A DNA stretch of 64,000 nt from Rhodobacteraceae bacterium EL53 (GTDB lineage: Bacteria; Pseudomonadota; Alphaproteobacteria; Rhodobacterales; Rhodobacteraceae), in assembly GCA_900313015.1 (NCBI GenBank), contig OMPR01000017.1:1-64000 (forward strand), in the 5' to 3' direction. This document shows, in pieces, positions 50,523 through 59,195 of this stretch. Under the pieces are notes generated by a model. It searched no databases. It saw only the letters and a list, made by a program, of their open reading frames with translations, and was not told the origin of the DNA. Position 1 is the first letter of the stretch. Every line of letters begins with the position of its first letter. The translations under genes were made by a program, and so were the position numbers.

Positions 50523-51770
50523 ATGAACAAGTTCAAAACTTTGCTGGTTGGTGCCGTTGTAGCCAGTTTGGCAGCCACTGCTGCTATGGCGCAGGAAAAA
50601 GTTCGAATCGCTTTTATTGATCCGCTGTCAGGCCCGTTTGCCTCGACCGGGAATCAAGGCCTGTCAATTTACCGCCACGCTGTGGATGAATTGGTTAACA
50701 AAAAGGGTGCCTTGCTGAACGGTTCGGCTGAGTTTGAAATCGTACCTTTCGATAACAAGATCAGCGCAAAGGAATCGTTGATCCAGCTGCAGGTTGCTAT
50801 CGACCAAGGCATTCGTTTTATTGCACAGGGCGCATCTTCGGGTGTTGCTAACGCTATTACCGACGCGGTTAAAAAGCACAATAAACGTAACCCTGATAAG
50901 CAGGTAATCTTCCTGAACCACTCAGCGGTTGATCCTGCTCTGACAAACGACAAATGTAACTTCTGGCATTTCCGTTTCGATGCGAACGCAGACATCAAAA
51001 TGGACGCTCTGACAGACGATATCGCAAACAATCCTGACATCAAAAAAGTGTATGTTATCGGTCAGGACTACTCGTTTGGTAAAGCTGTGGCGGCGGCGGC
51101 TGTTCGGTTCTTGAAAGAAAAGCGTCCTGACATCGAAATCGTTGGCAACGAGCTCCACCCAATCGGTAAGGTCAAAGACTTCACGCCTTATGCGCGCAAA
51201 GTTATTGCAGCCGAAGCTGATGCTGTTATCACCGGCAACTGGGGCGGTGATATGGTTGGCTTGGGTAAAGCAATCATGGGTGCTGGCTTCACCAAGCCAA
51301 TCTATACATACTATGGCGCGACATCGGGCATTACCGCCAACTTTGGTGACCAGGGTGATGGTATTGTGAAATTGGCGGGTGCTGGGCAAGTGAACCCTCC
51401 ACTGTCCGCAGAGGCAGAAGCCTTTACTACCAGCTACTATGAAAAGTTCCCTGAGCTGGATCTAGGTCAACCACAGATGGCCAACGTTGCGCCAATGCTT
51501 GCTGTGGCAATCAACGAAGTGGGTAACGCAGATGACGTGAAAGCCATTGCTTATGCTCTGGAAGGCATGGAATTCGATGGCGTGCTGACTGGCAAGACGA
51601 TCATGCGTGAAAGTGACCACCAAGCCATTCAGACACTGACGGTTCAAGGCCAGACAAGCGAAGGCTTGACCTTTGATTATGACAAGTCTGGTCATGGTAT
51701 GGTTGCGGAAACCATCGTTGAATTGGCGTCCTTGAATTCGGCTACAACCTGCAAGATGAAGCGTCCGTAA
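50523..51770 (+). CDS. Periplasmic substrate-binding protein of the second LIV-type transporter
   Basis: A 415-residue type 1 periplasmic binding protein with a clear signal peptide (FKTLLVGAVVASLAATAAMA, cleaved before QEKVRIAF). The ribosome site GGGAGGGAAG precedes the ATG. The mature start VRIAFIDPLSGPFASTGNQG and INFxGASSGVANAITDAV-like segment (AQGASSGVANAITDAV) are family hallmarks. It is only distantly similar to the binding protein at 41.7-42.9 kb, so the two systems probably import different compounds. It is the first gene of the rightward transporter operon and is followed by a hairpin that may set its higher expression. Confidence 0.9.
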   Translation: MNKFKTLLVGAVVASLAATAAMAQEKVRIAFIDPLSGPFASTGNQGLSIYRHAVDELVNKKGALLNGSAEFEIVPFDNKISAKESLIQLQVAIDQGIRFIAQGASSGVANAITDAVKKHNKRNPDKQVIFLNHSAVDPALTNDKCNFWHFRFDANADIKMDALTDDIANNPDIKKVYVIGQDYSFGKAVAAAAVRFLKEKRPDIEIVGNELHPIGKVKDFTPYARKVIAAEADAVITGNWGGDMVGLGKAIMGAGFTKPIYTYYGATSGITANFGDQGDGIVKLAGAGQVNPPLSAEAEAFTTSYYEKFPELDLGQPQMANVAPMLAVAINEVGNADDVKAIAYALEGMEFDGVLTGKTIMRESDHQAIQTLTVQGQTSEGLTFDYDKSGHGMVAETIVELASLNSATTCKMKRP

Positions 51771-51803
51771 CGCTTCGTCACTGCGAAATATGTTGCCAAT
51801 TCG

Positions 51804-51828
51804 TCCTGTCAGAGGTTCTCTGGCAGGA
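51804..51828 (+). terminator. Attenuator-like hairpin between binding-protein and permease genes
   Basis: TCCTGTCAGAG pairs with CTCTGGCAGGA around a 3-base loop, without a T run. Such stems after the binding-protein gene commonly stabilise its message or reduce read-through into the permease genes. Confidence 0.6.
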
Positions 51829-51872
51829 CAACACTACAAATAATAAAATCTCAAACAGGGAGCCGACAAACG

Positions 51873-52829
51873 ATGGCATTGTTCCTCGTTAACATTTTGG
51901 ATGGCTTGGTCACCGGGCTTTTGCTCTTTATGCTCTGCAGTGGCCTTACGCTGATCTTCTCAATGATGGGCGTGCTGAACTTTGCTCACGCCAGTTTTTA
52001 CATGCTGGGGGCGTACTTCGCTTACCAGATTAGTACCGTCACAGGGTTCTGGATGGGCCTGTTGGTTGCGCCAGTGATCGTGGGTGTCATCGGGGCACTG
52101 ATCGAACGATACGGCTTGAGGCGAGTACACAAATATGGACATGTTCCCGAACTGATCTTTACCTTTGGTCTGGCCTTGCTGATCGAAGAAGTGGTTCAGT
52201 TCTTTTGGGGGAAAAGCCAGATGGCGTATTCGGAGCCCCTCGCTCTGGATTTTGCTGCGTTTTCTATCGCCGGAAACTCCTTTCCTGCCTACAAAGTCTT
52301 TATGATTTTCATGGCGATGGGGTTGTTCTTGGTCTTGCTCTATATCCTGACAAAGACCCGGATCGGCATGACCATTCAAGCGGCGCTCAGCTATCCTGAA
52401 ACTGTGCAGAACCTGGGACATAATGTGCCCTTGGTATTCATGTGCGTGTTTGGCGTAGGCACCGCAATGGCTGGCTTGGCTGGAGTGATCGCTGGACCTG
52501 TTCTTGGAACCTTCCCAGGCATGGCATTGCAACTTGGCTCGATTGTGTTTGTGACGATCGTGATCGGTGGCCTCGGATCGCTCTGGGGTGCGCTCGTTGC
52601 ATCTTTGATCATTGGATGGCTGCAAACGTTTGCGGCGGCGTACAATGTTGCGATGGAAGATATCCTGACCGCCATCGGCTTTACCAAACCTGAAAATATC
52701 TGGGACCATCCTCTGCAAGATCTCTGGACCCTCACCTTGCCGCAAATCGGGCCGATTCTGCCCTATCTGTTGATGGTGTTTGTTCTGGTGTTGCGTCCGC
52801 AGGGTCTGATGGGGAAACGTGAAACATGA
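51873..52829 (+). CDS. livH: LIV-type permease (LivH-like)
   Basis: A 318-residue membrane protein with about eight hydrophobic helices. LivH features: DGLVTGLLLFMLCSGLTLIF, MGVLNFAHASFYMLGAY, RYGLRRVHKYGHVPELIFTF, VTIVIGGLGSLWGALVASLI and the C-terminal RPQGLMGKRET. The ribosome site GGGAG lies 10 bp before the ATG. Its end overlaps livM by 4 bp. Confidence 0.93.
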   Translation: MALFLVNILDGLVTGLLLFMLCSGLTLIFSMMGVLNFAHASFYMLGAYFAYQISTVTGFWMGLLVAPVIVGVIGALIERYGLRRVHKYGHVPELIFTFGLALLIEEVVQFFWGKSQMAYSEPLALDFAAFSIAGNSFPAYKVFMIFMAMGLFLVLLYILTKTRIGMTIQAALSYPETVQNLGHNVPLVFMCVFGVGTAMAGLAGVIAGPVLGTFPGMALQLGSIVFVTIVIGGLGSLWGALVASLIIGWLQTFAAAYNVAMEDILTAIGFTKPENIWDHPLQDLWTLTLPQIGPILPYLLMVFVLVLRPQGLMGKRET

Positions 52830-54115
52830 CTATCGCCAGCAAAACACCACTCACAGCCGGAACAAAACGGCTGATTTCTCTTTCGACTGTTCTGCCTTGG
52901 GCGTTCGCGGCACTGTTTCTGTTGATCCTGCCAGTTGTTTTCCAGACCAGCTCGGCTTTGACCATCATGAACCAGATGGCGATCACAATTGTCTTTGCTC
53001 TCAGCTACAATATGTTGCTGGGGCAGGGCGGCATGCTGTCTTTTGGTCACGCTGTTTACATGGGCATCGGCGGGTTCTTTGCCATGCATGTGTTGAACAT
53101 GGTCGAGTACCAAGGTCTTTGGCTGCCTCTGCCATTGTTGCCGATCATTGGTGGCATGTTTGGCATGCTCTTTGCCTTTATCATTGGTTCGTTTTCAACA
53201 CGCCGCGCCGGGACAGTCTTTGCGATGATCTCTCTGGGTGTCGGGGAGTTGATCGCCGCGTGTTCCATTATCATCGTTGTCTTCTTCGGTGGTGAAGAAG
53301 GGATTTCAGGCGACCGTACTATGGGGCCAGAGTTCTTTGGCATGGATTTCGCGTCGCAGTCTGAGGTGTACTACCTGACTGTTGTCTGGCTGATGATTGC
53401 TGCGATTCTGATGTACCTGTTTTCCCGTACTCCGATTGGTCGGATCGCAAATGCGGTGCGTGACAATGAAGAGCGGGCAGAGTTCTTGGGCTATTCTCAG
53501 CGCAATGTACGGTGGATTTCTTTCATCGTGTCAGGCTTCTTTGCCGGTGTCGCCGGGTCACTATTTGCGGTGAACTTCGAAATCCTGACCGAGGAAAACC
53601 TGAACCTTGCAACCTCTGGATCCATCTTGCTGATCACCTTTTTGGGCGGTGTTGGATTTTTCATTGGCCCAATCATTGGGGCAATTGTGTTTACTTTGCT
53701 GCAGACGGTTTTGGGTCTCTACACCGAGATCTGGTCGCTTTATCTGGGTATCTTGTTCGTTGCCTCGGTAATGTTCTTTCCGGGTGGGTTTGCTGGCGTC
53801 ATAGCTATGCATCGCCGCCCGTTGAGTTTAGGTAAACTGCACTTACTCACGGGGCCGTACCTCAAAGTTGCGATACCTGCAGTGACAAGCATTCTGTCGC
53901 TAGCTGCCGTTTTGGAAATCTTGTTTCACAAGCGTCATGGCTTCGCCGGAGACGGTGCGATGTCTCTGTATGGGATCACTTTTGATAGCCACGGGTATCA
54001 GGCGCTGGGCTTGGCGATCGTAATCGCTGCTATCTCGTTGTTCCTTGTCTCTCGTATCACGCCAGAGATCAAAGCGGCTTGGGATGAAGCCAATCATGCA
54101 GGAGACGACCAATGA
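52826..54115 (+). CDS. livM: LIV-type permease (LivM-like)
   Basis: A 429-residue permease. LivM features: ALSYNMLLGQGGMLSFGHAV, FSTRRAGTVFAMISLGVGE, NAVRDNEERAEFLGY and FLGGVGFFIGPIIGA. It is about 80-100 residues longer than common LivM proteins because of a C-terminal extension after residue ~330 with extra hydrophobic segments (AVTSILSLAAVLEILFH, ALGLAIVIAAISLFLV). Overlaps of 4 bp with livH and livG show tight coupling. Confidence 0.92.
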   Translation: MTIASKTPLTAGTKRLISLSTVLPWAFAALFLLILPVVFQTSSALTIMNQMAITIVFALSYNMLLGQGGMLSFGHAVYMGIGGFFAMHVLNMVEYQGLWLPLPLLPIIGGMFGMLFAFIIGSFSTRRAGTVFAMISLGVGELIAACSIIIVVFFGGEEGISGDRTMGPEFFGMDFASQSEVYYLTVVWLMIAAILMYLFSRTPIGRIANAVRDNEERAEFLGYSQRNVRWISFIVSGFFAGVAGSLFAVNFEILTEENLNLATSGSILLITFLGGVGFFIGPIIGAIVFTLLQTVLGLYTEIWSLYLGILFVASVMFFPGGFAGVIAMHRRPLSLGKLHLLTGPYLKVAIPAVTSILSLAAVLEILFHKRHGFAGDGAMSLYGITFDSHGYQALGLAIVIAAISLFLVSRITPEIKAAWDEANHAGDDQ

Positions 54116-54876
54116 CGGCGCCGGCACTTGAACTGCGAGACCTAAGCAAAAGCTTCGGACTCGCTAAAATTATCCAGGGCGTTGACCTCAAGGTTGCCAA
54201 AGGGGAGCGGCACGCGATTATCGGACCTAATGGGGCTGGTAAGTCCACTTTGTTTAACTTGATCACTGGTAAATATGCTCCAACCTCTGGCGGTGTTTAT
54301 CTTCACGGTGAAAACGTTAGCGGGTTGAAGCCTTTCGAAATCAACCGCCGGGGTCTGAGTCGATCATTCCAGATCACGAATATCTTTCCAAACATGACCG
54401 TGTTTGAAAATATTCGGTGTGGCCTGCTCTGGACCATGGGATACAAATATTCGTTCTGGCACATGATTTCTGGCCAGCAAGATGTGACTGAAAAAGCCGA
54501 AGAAATCCTGGAACAGATCAATCTGACGTCTCGTCGGGATTTGTTGGCGGGCACCTTGGCCTATGCAGAACAGCGCGCGCTCGAGATCGGCATTACGATT
54601 GCTGGTGGTGCGGATATCATTCTGCTGGATGAACCCTGCGCCGGTATGAGCCATTCGGAAACGGCATTGATCGTGGATCTAATCCGTAAAGTTACCGAGG
54701 ATAAGACTCTGATGATCGTTGAGCACGACATGGGCGTGATTTTCGATTTGGCTGATAAGATTTCAGTGCTTGTATATGGCGAAATCATTGAATCGGACGT
54801 GCCAGATGCTGTGCGCGCATCGGTCAAGGTCAAAGAGGCCTATCTGGGTACCACGCTGGAAGATGAGGGGGTGTAA
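54112..54876 (+). CDS. livG: LIV-type ABC transporter ATPase 1 (LivG-like)
   Basis: A 254-residue ATPase. Walker A IIGPNGAGKSTLFNLITG and the LivG-type motif SRSFQITNIFPNMTVFENIR are clear. The signature region LAYAEQRALEIG is variant (usual LSYGEQR), followed by Walker B IILLDEPCAGMSHSE and the EHDMGVIFDLAD switch. It overlaps livM by 4 bp and is separated from livF by one base. Confidence 0.92.
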   Translation: MTAPALELRDLSKSFGLAKIIQGVDLKVAKGERHAIIGPNGAGKSTLFNLITGKYAPTSGGVYLHGENVSGLKPFEINRRGLSRSFQITNIFPNMTVFENIRCGLLWTMGYKYSFWHMISGQQDVTEKAEEILEQINLTSRRDLLAGTLAYAEQRALEIGITIAGGADIILLDEPCAGMSHSETALIVDLIRKVTEDKTLMIVEHDMGVIFDLADKISVLVYGEIIESDVPDAVRASVKVKEAYLGTTLEDEGV

Positions 54877-54877
54877 G

Positions 54878-55579
54878 ATGCTCAAGGTAAATGATCTGCA
54901 CGCCTATTATGGCAAAAGCCACATCCTGCAGGGGGTTAATCTCGAAGTAGGTGAAGGTGAAATTGTTTCGCTTTTGGGGCGCAACGGGGTCGGGCGTTCG
55001 ACCACCTGCAAAGCCATCATGGGGGAGGTTTCGCCTCAAGGGTCCGTTGAATTCCGAGGTGAAGAACTGGCTGGCAAGCGCAGCTTTGAAATCGCAAAGA
55101 GAGGGATTGGGTATGTACCTGAAAACCGGGATATCTTTCCTGGCTTGACCACACGGCAGAATTTGATCCTTGGATTGAAGCCGGGTCAAAAAGATGGGGA
55201 TGGGCGGTGGTGTATGGAGGACATGTTTAACATGTTCCCCAACCTTCGGACACGTGCCGATGTCGATGCGTCAGTTATGTCCGGCGGTGAAAAGCAGATG
55301 CTCACCGTCTGCCGCGCGCTGATGGGTGATCCCGATTTCATCATGATTGATGAACCTACGGAAGGGCTGGCGCCCAAGATCGTGGAACAGGTTGGGGATC
55401 TTCTTTTGCAGATTGCGGAACGTGGTGTCTCGATTTTGCTGGTGGAGCAAAAACTGACGATTGCGATGCGTGTCACCAATCGTGTTTACGTGATGGGGCA
55501 TGGGCACATGGTGTTCGAAGGAACGCCGGATGATCTGAAAAACAACAATGAGATCCGCCAGGAATGGCTGGAAGTTTAA
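54878..55579 (+). CDS. livF: LIV-type ABC transporter ATPase 2 (LivF-like) with Arg in Walker A
   Basis: A 233-residue ATPase; the ATG at 54878 lies directly after the livG stop with GAGGGGGTG as ribosome site. The Walker A reads LGRNGVGRSTTCKA: the normally invariant Lys is Arg (codon CGT at 54995-54997, residue 40). The rest is intact: signature VMSGGEKQMLTV, Walker B FIMIDEPTEGLAPKIV and VEQKLTIAM. Arg at this place is known in some LivF-like proteins, and the paired LivG could carry most of the hydrolysis. A wobble-paired hairpin follows the stop. Confidence 0.9.
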   Translation: MLKVNDLHAYYGKSHILQGVNLEVGEGEIVSLLGRNGVGRSTTCKAIMGEVSPQGSVEFRGEELAGKRSFEIAKRGIGYVPENRDIFPGLTTRQNLILGLKPGQKDGDGRWCMEDMFNMFPNLRTRADVDASVMSGGEKQMLTVCRALMGDPDFIMIDEPTEGLAPKIVEQVGDLLLQIAERGVSILLVEQKLTIAMRVTNRVYVMGHGHMVFEGTPDDLKNNNEIRQEWLEV

Positions 55580-55585
55580 GCTTGC

Positions 55586-55613
55586 GGGTGGTCCGGTATG
55601 AATTGGGCCGCCC
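55586..55613. terminator. Probable hairpin terminator between livF and tetR
   Basis: GGGTGGTCC pairs with GGGCCGCCC (two G-T wobbles) around a 10-base loop in the 48-bp gap between convergent genes. There is no T run, so the terminator function is uncertain. Confidence 0.5.
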
Positions 55614-55627
55614 AACCCCTCACAGGG

Positions 55628-56215
55628 TCATGCTGCTTGTAACGTGTTCGCAAGTCGCAGTGATGCAAAATAGGCCGAGTATGCCCATTCGACGGGCGGG
55701 TTGAGCGGGTTCAGAGAGTCCTGCGTTAAATATAGACCTACGATACCTTGCCCGACAATTTGACAATCCGCATTGCTGGATCTTGGGTAATTTTGCGCCA
55801 TCACCTCACTTGCCATATCGTAGAGTTTTTGCATGACGCGGATCAATTCCAGACGCAGCCCAGGATAGCTTTCACTGGCTTGGGCCAATGACTGGAAGAC
55901 TATGTTAAGGCGGGGATCCGTAACGCTCTCACGGCTAAAGAGAGTATCAACAAAATCTTTTGCCGAAGGGTAATCTACCAGAGCTTCTTTCATTCTCCCG
56001 GTCAGGGCTTCGATCTCGGCTAGTACGTGTTCGGCCAAGGCCTTGACCATATCATCCCGATTTCCAAGATGATGGCGGATCAATGGGCGCTTCAATCCTG
56101 CTTCTGCGGCTATGCGCTCAAGCGTGGCGCCTTCGATGCCGTACTTAGCCGCGCAGGTCAGAAAAGCATCAAGGACTTCGGCTTTACGCTGTTTCTGAAC
56201 GGAGGGTCGCCCCAT
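55628..56215 (-). CDS. TetR-family transcriptional regulator (1)
   Basis: A 195-residue TetR-type regulator. The N-terminal helix-turn-helix spans ~residues 10-55 (FLTCAAKYGIEGATLERIAA, EAGLKRPLIRHHLGNRDDMV). The C-terminal ligand-binding part is diverse and rich in helices. AAAGG precedes the ATG. It converges on the second liv operon and precedes no other gene in its direction. It or the following TetR protein could bind the TTAGTGAACGTTCATTAA-like sites found upstream of the transporter and monooxygenase operons. Confidence 0.88.
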   Translation of the reverse strand: MGRPSVQKQRKAEVLDAFLTCAAKYGIEGATLERIAAEAGLKRPLIRHHLGNRDDMVKALAEHVLAEIEALTGRMKEALVDYPSAKDFVDTLFSRESVTDPRLNIVFQSLAQASESYPGLRLELIRVMQKLYDMASEVMAQNYPRSSNADCQIVGQGIVGLYLTQDSLNPLNPPVEWAYSAYFASLRLANTLQAA

Positions 56216-56306
56216 TTCTTTACCCTTTCACACGGTTACCGGCCAGACAGTAGGTCGCGTGAAAGATGCTGTCAATGAAGGGGTAATCGTATGAATATAA
56301 ACAAGA

Positions 56307-57281
56307 TTAGGATTCTGACATTTCAGCTTTTAACCCGGATAAAGTGAAACTGTGCAGGCTGTCTTTGATTTCCTGAGTAGGGAAATGTCCGATACTCCAA
56401 TGACGCAATGCCCAAGAGGTGCATAGGAAGTAAACAAGGTTAGCCAGAAGCTCTGTATTGACCGGTTTGAAAACGCCTTGTTCGACACCTTCTTCGATTA
56501 TGACCTGCCAGCGTTTCATAAAAGCACGTTCGGTATCAAAGACCTTTAATTTGTTTTCGGCGTTCAGGGATCGGGTTTCAGAATACACAAGGTTTATGTA
56601 TTTCCGGTTTTCACCGATATAGTCGATGTAGCGATCTACCGCTTTGATCAGGTTCTCTTCGGGTGTTCCAGAAAGCAATTCTTCGTTGTCAAAGAAGGTG
56701 AACATGCCCTGCATGTTGACGGTCATGATCAAGTAGAGGATGTCGTCTTTGTCTTTGATGTATTTGTACATCAACGGCACCGACAACCCGGCCTCGCGCG
56801 CAATTTCCCGCATGGTTGCATTACCAAAACCGTGGCGTGCGATGACTTTACATGCGCCCTCAAAAATCTGAAGACGACGGGTTTCAGCAGTGCTGGACAT
56901 GGTCTCTTTGCTTACGGCTTCTGTAGGTTTTGCAGTAGGTGTTGCAGGGGGCTCGGCTGGCACAATGACACGGAATACACAGAGTGCTTCGGCAATATTC
57001 CGTTTCTTGGAGGAGTCTCCACCAAGTTGAGAGAGTACCACGCGGCACACATGTTGATCCGCCGATTTAGAGGACAGCCTGGTGGGTTTTGCCACTAACG
57101 ATTCTGAATTGAGTGTCCCCAAAGTTGAAAGGGAGCTCGACACCAACTCAAGAACACCAGTTGTTTCTCGTTCCAGCTCGCTTCGAGCTGCATCAATTGC
57201 GAGCGCAGCGCAGGCGCCGTCTTGGGTTTTTTGTTCAATAAATTCAGATATTTGCTCTGATGAATAAGAGTGCATAGTCAC
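56307..57281 (-). CDS. TetR-family transcriptional regulator (2) with long N-terminal extension
   Basis: A 324-codon frame whose residues ~135-324 are a standard TetR regulator (IFEGACKVIARHGFGNATMR, EIAREAGLSVPLMYKYIKDK as the DNA-binding helices). The first ~127 residues are extra: a Ser/Glu-rich stretch, then CRVVLSQLGGDSSKKRNIAE and a Pro/Thr linker. They may be translated from GTG 57281 (or ATG 57275), or be non-coding with the true start at ATG 56900 (MSSTAETRR), which would give the usual ~197 residues. Neither start has a strong ribosome site. It is divergent from the monooxygenase operon across 210 bp that hold two putative operators, the usual layout for a local repressor. Confidence 0.82.
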   Translation of the reverse strand: MTMHSYSSEQISEFIEQKTQDGACAALAIDAARSELERETTGVLELVSSSLSTLGTLNSESLVAKPTRLSSKSADQHVCRVVLSQLGGDSSKKRNIAEALCVFRVIVPAEPPATPTAKPTEAVSKETMSSTAETRRLQIFEGACKVIARHGFGNATMREIAREAGLSVPLMYKYIKDKDDILYLIMTVNMQGMFTFFDNEELLSGTPEENLIKAVDRYIDYIGENRKYINLVYSETRSLNAENKLKVFDTERAFMKRWQVIIEEGVEQGVFKPVNTELLANLVYFLCTSWALRHWSIGHFPTQEIKDSLHSFTLSGLKAEMSES

Positions 57282-57365
57282 CCACGGTCCCTGTCTGTTC
57301 TTCCGCTACGATGCGGGGGGTGGACGGACTTGTCCAGATTGAAGCGGACCTGCAAGGCCCAAAAG

Positions 57366-57382
57366 TAGTGTTCGCTCACTAA
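57366..57382. promoter_or_regulatory. Putative TetR-type operator 1 before the monooxygenase operon
   Basis: TAGTGTTCGCTCACTAA, an imperfect palindrome (reverse TTAGTGAGCGAACACTA), sharing TTAGTGA half-sites with 57460-57477 and 50431-50448. Confidence 0.5.
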
Positions 57383-57459
57383 ATTGACGGGAGGTCACGT
57401 CGCTTATGCAGTGCATATCAGCAAAAAATATTTGACGTCACTGTATTTTTGAGAAAATA

Positions 57460-57477
57460 TTAGTGAACGTTCATTAA
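57460..57477. promoter_or_regulatory. Putative TetR-type operator 2 before the monooxygenase operon
   Basis: TTAGTGAACGTTCATTAA, palindromic at 16 of 18 bases. It ends 15 bp before the ATG at 57493, so a bound protein would block the ribosome-site end of the promoter or early elongation. Confidence 0.6.
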
Positions 57478-57492
57478 TAAAGGAATCGTGCC

Positions 57493-58626
57493 ATGAAGTT
57501 TAAGATTCTCGCCATCCCCTTCGCACGACAGCATGGCGAAGACGTTCAACTTGCCGGGCGCGATCCGGGACGCTTCAATAAGATGATGCACACGTTGCGA
57601 GATCAGATGGTTCTGGCCGAAGAGTTGGGATACGAAGGGTTCTGCCTGACCGAGCACCACATGCAGGTCGAAGGCATCGAATGTACGACGAACCCGCTTT
57701 TCTGGAACATGTACATCGCGCAACACACCAAGAATTTCAAAGTGGGTCAGTTGGGTATGAACTTGACCGCGATGAACCCGATCAAAACCGCTGAAGACAT
57801 CGCGATGCTGGACCACATGACCGGTGGCCGGGTGTTTGCGGGTTTCTCACGCGGGAATACGCCTCGCTGGACCGCGACAATGGGTCAGCACTTGGACATC
57901 ACCTCGACTGAATCCGACAAATCCGAAGCTGATCAACGAAACCGCCGCGCCATGTATGAAAACTGGCGCCTGATCAAGTCGCTGTGGACGGATGACTTGA
58001 CCAGCCACAATGGCGAGTTCTGGGATTTCCCGTCAAATGTCGAATGGGAATTCAATCCAACGAAACTGTGGGGTGGGGACAGCCCGGTTGACGAAAACAA
58101 AATCCTGCGCAAATCCGGTATCGTGCCGCGTCCGCTACAACAGCCACATCCCAAGGTGTACGCGCCATTCTCATATTCGATGGAAACGGCCAAGTTCTGG
58201 GCTTCTGAAGGGGCCAAGATGGTGTCCTTTGTAACTGCGGACAAAGAAGAGTTCATGCCAGTTATTTTGGACAATTGTTTGGAGGCGGCTCATGCCAACG
58301 GCCTGACGCACACCACAAATAATGATGTGCTGACACTGGGTGCGCATCTGATGATGGGAAAAACGCCCGAGAAAGCAAAACAGTATCGCGGCATGTTCGA
58401 TACCCTATGGAAATCAGCCTATGATGCTCCACCCTATCACGTGCCACTCGGCCGGATCTGGGACGGCTCGCGCCAGCAGGTTGTGGATCAGGTCTGCGAA
58501 TTGGCCGAACGCTACCAGATTGATGAATTCTTTGTCTGGCACCACGTCAACTATTTCGGTGACGAGTTGGAGCAAGAGGCGCTGATCGAGTTTTCCGAAG
58601 GCGTTATCAAACAAGTCAACGGCTAG
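57493..58626 (+). CDS. Luciferase-like flavin-dependent monooxygenase (LLM class)
   Basis: A 377-residue bacterial-luciferase-fold enzyme that uses reduced flavin and oxygen. Features: DQMVLAEELGYEGFCLTEHH (flavin-side motif with the conserved EHH), LGMNLTAMNPIKTAEDIAML, DHMTGGRVFAGFSRGNTPRW and ASEGAKMVSFVT. The protein ends with the usual barrel strand DEFFVWHHVNYFG. It needs a separate reductase; a flavin-reductase-like gene is next. Relatives hydroxylate alkanes or amines, or do type II Baeyer-Villiger oxidations (such as diketocamphane monooxygenases of similar length). Substrate unknown. First gene of an operon with an amidase and acyl-CoA enzymes. Confidence 0.88.
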   Translation: MKFKILAIPFARQHGEDVQLAGRDPGRFNKMMHTLRDQMVLAEELGYEGFCLTEHHMQVEGIECTTNPLFWNMYIAQHTKNFKVGQLGMNLTAMNPIKTAEDIAMLDHMTGGRVFAGFSRGNTPRWTATMGQHLDITSTESDKSEADQRNRRAMYENWRLIKSLWTDDLTSHNGEFWDFPSNVEWEFNPTKLWGGDSPVDENKILRKSGIVPRPLQQPHPKVYAPFSYSMETAKFWASEGAKMVSFVTADKEEFMPVILDNCLEAAHANGLTHTTNNDVLTLGAHLMMGKTPEKAKQYRGMFDTLWKSAYDAPPYHVPLGRIWDGSRQQVVDQVCELAERYQIDEFFVWHHVNYFGDELEQEALIEFSEGVIKQVNG

Positions 58627-58679
58627 GGCCGACGCCGGGCCGCTACAGGCCTGGCACTCATTCCAGAGGACGTCTGATC

Positions 58680-59177
58680 ATGACAGGTAATACGCAAGAA
58701 CTGTTCAAGCAGGGGATGCAACTGCTGGCGGCATCGACCACCATTATCACCTCAGAACATGAAGGTGCACGGGCGGGCATGGCGGCTACGGCTGTGACAT
58801 CTTTGGCAGCGGATCCCCCGTCTTTGCTAGTCTGTACCAACCGAACCGCGCGGACCTTTGAGTGCATCATGGGATCGGGGAAATTTGCAGTGAACGTTGT
58901 GCCTGATAGTTTGCTCGATGTTGTCGGGGCGTTTTCTTCGAAGGAAGACAAGGAAAAACAGTTCCAGATGGCGGGTACATGGGGCTGCTCAGAAAATGGT
59001 CTACCAATTCTGAAAGAGGCGGTCGCGTCTTTCGAATGTACGGTCAGCGAATGGACCGATGCGCACACCCATCGCGTATTCTTTGGCCTCGTGAATGCGG
59101 TGCACCTGAATCCCGAAGCCTCGGCTTTGATTTACGCCCAACGCGGCTTTTTCAAACTAGCGCCAGTTGCGGCGTAA
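58680..59177 (+). CDS. Flavin reductase-like FMN-binding protein
   Basis: A 165-residue protein of the flavin reductase domain family (HpaC/RutF-like). The flavin-binding stretch is GMAATAVTSLAADPPSLLVC followed by TNRTAR, then KFAVNVV and, near the end, DAHTHRVFFGLVNAVHL. The ribosome site AGAGGA precedes the ATG. It would reduce FMN or FAD with NAD(P)H and hand it to the luciferase-like monooxygenase encoded 53 bp upstream, a standard two-component arrangement. Confidence 0.88.
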   Translation: MTGNTQELFKQGMQLLAASTTIITSEHEGARAGMAATAVTSLAADPPSLLVCTNRTARTFECIMGSGKFAVNVVPDSLLDVVGAFSSKEDKEKQFQMAGTWGCSENGLPILKEAVASFECTVSEWTDAHTHRVFFGLVNAVHLNPEASALIYAQRGFFKLAPVAA

Positions 59178-59195
59178 CTAATCCCGGAGGACAAA

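Noticed and set aside
51960-52745. A 261-codon frame antisense to livH
   Set aside because: His/Gln/Arg-rich composition typical of antisense of membrane protein genes; livH is certain.
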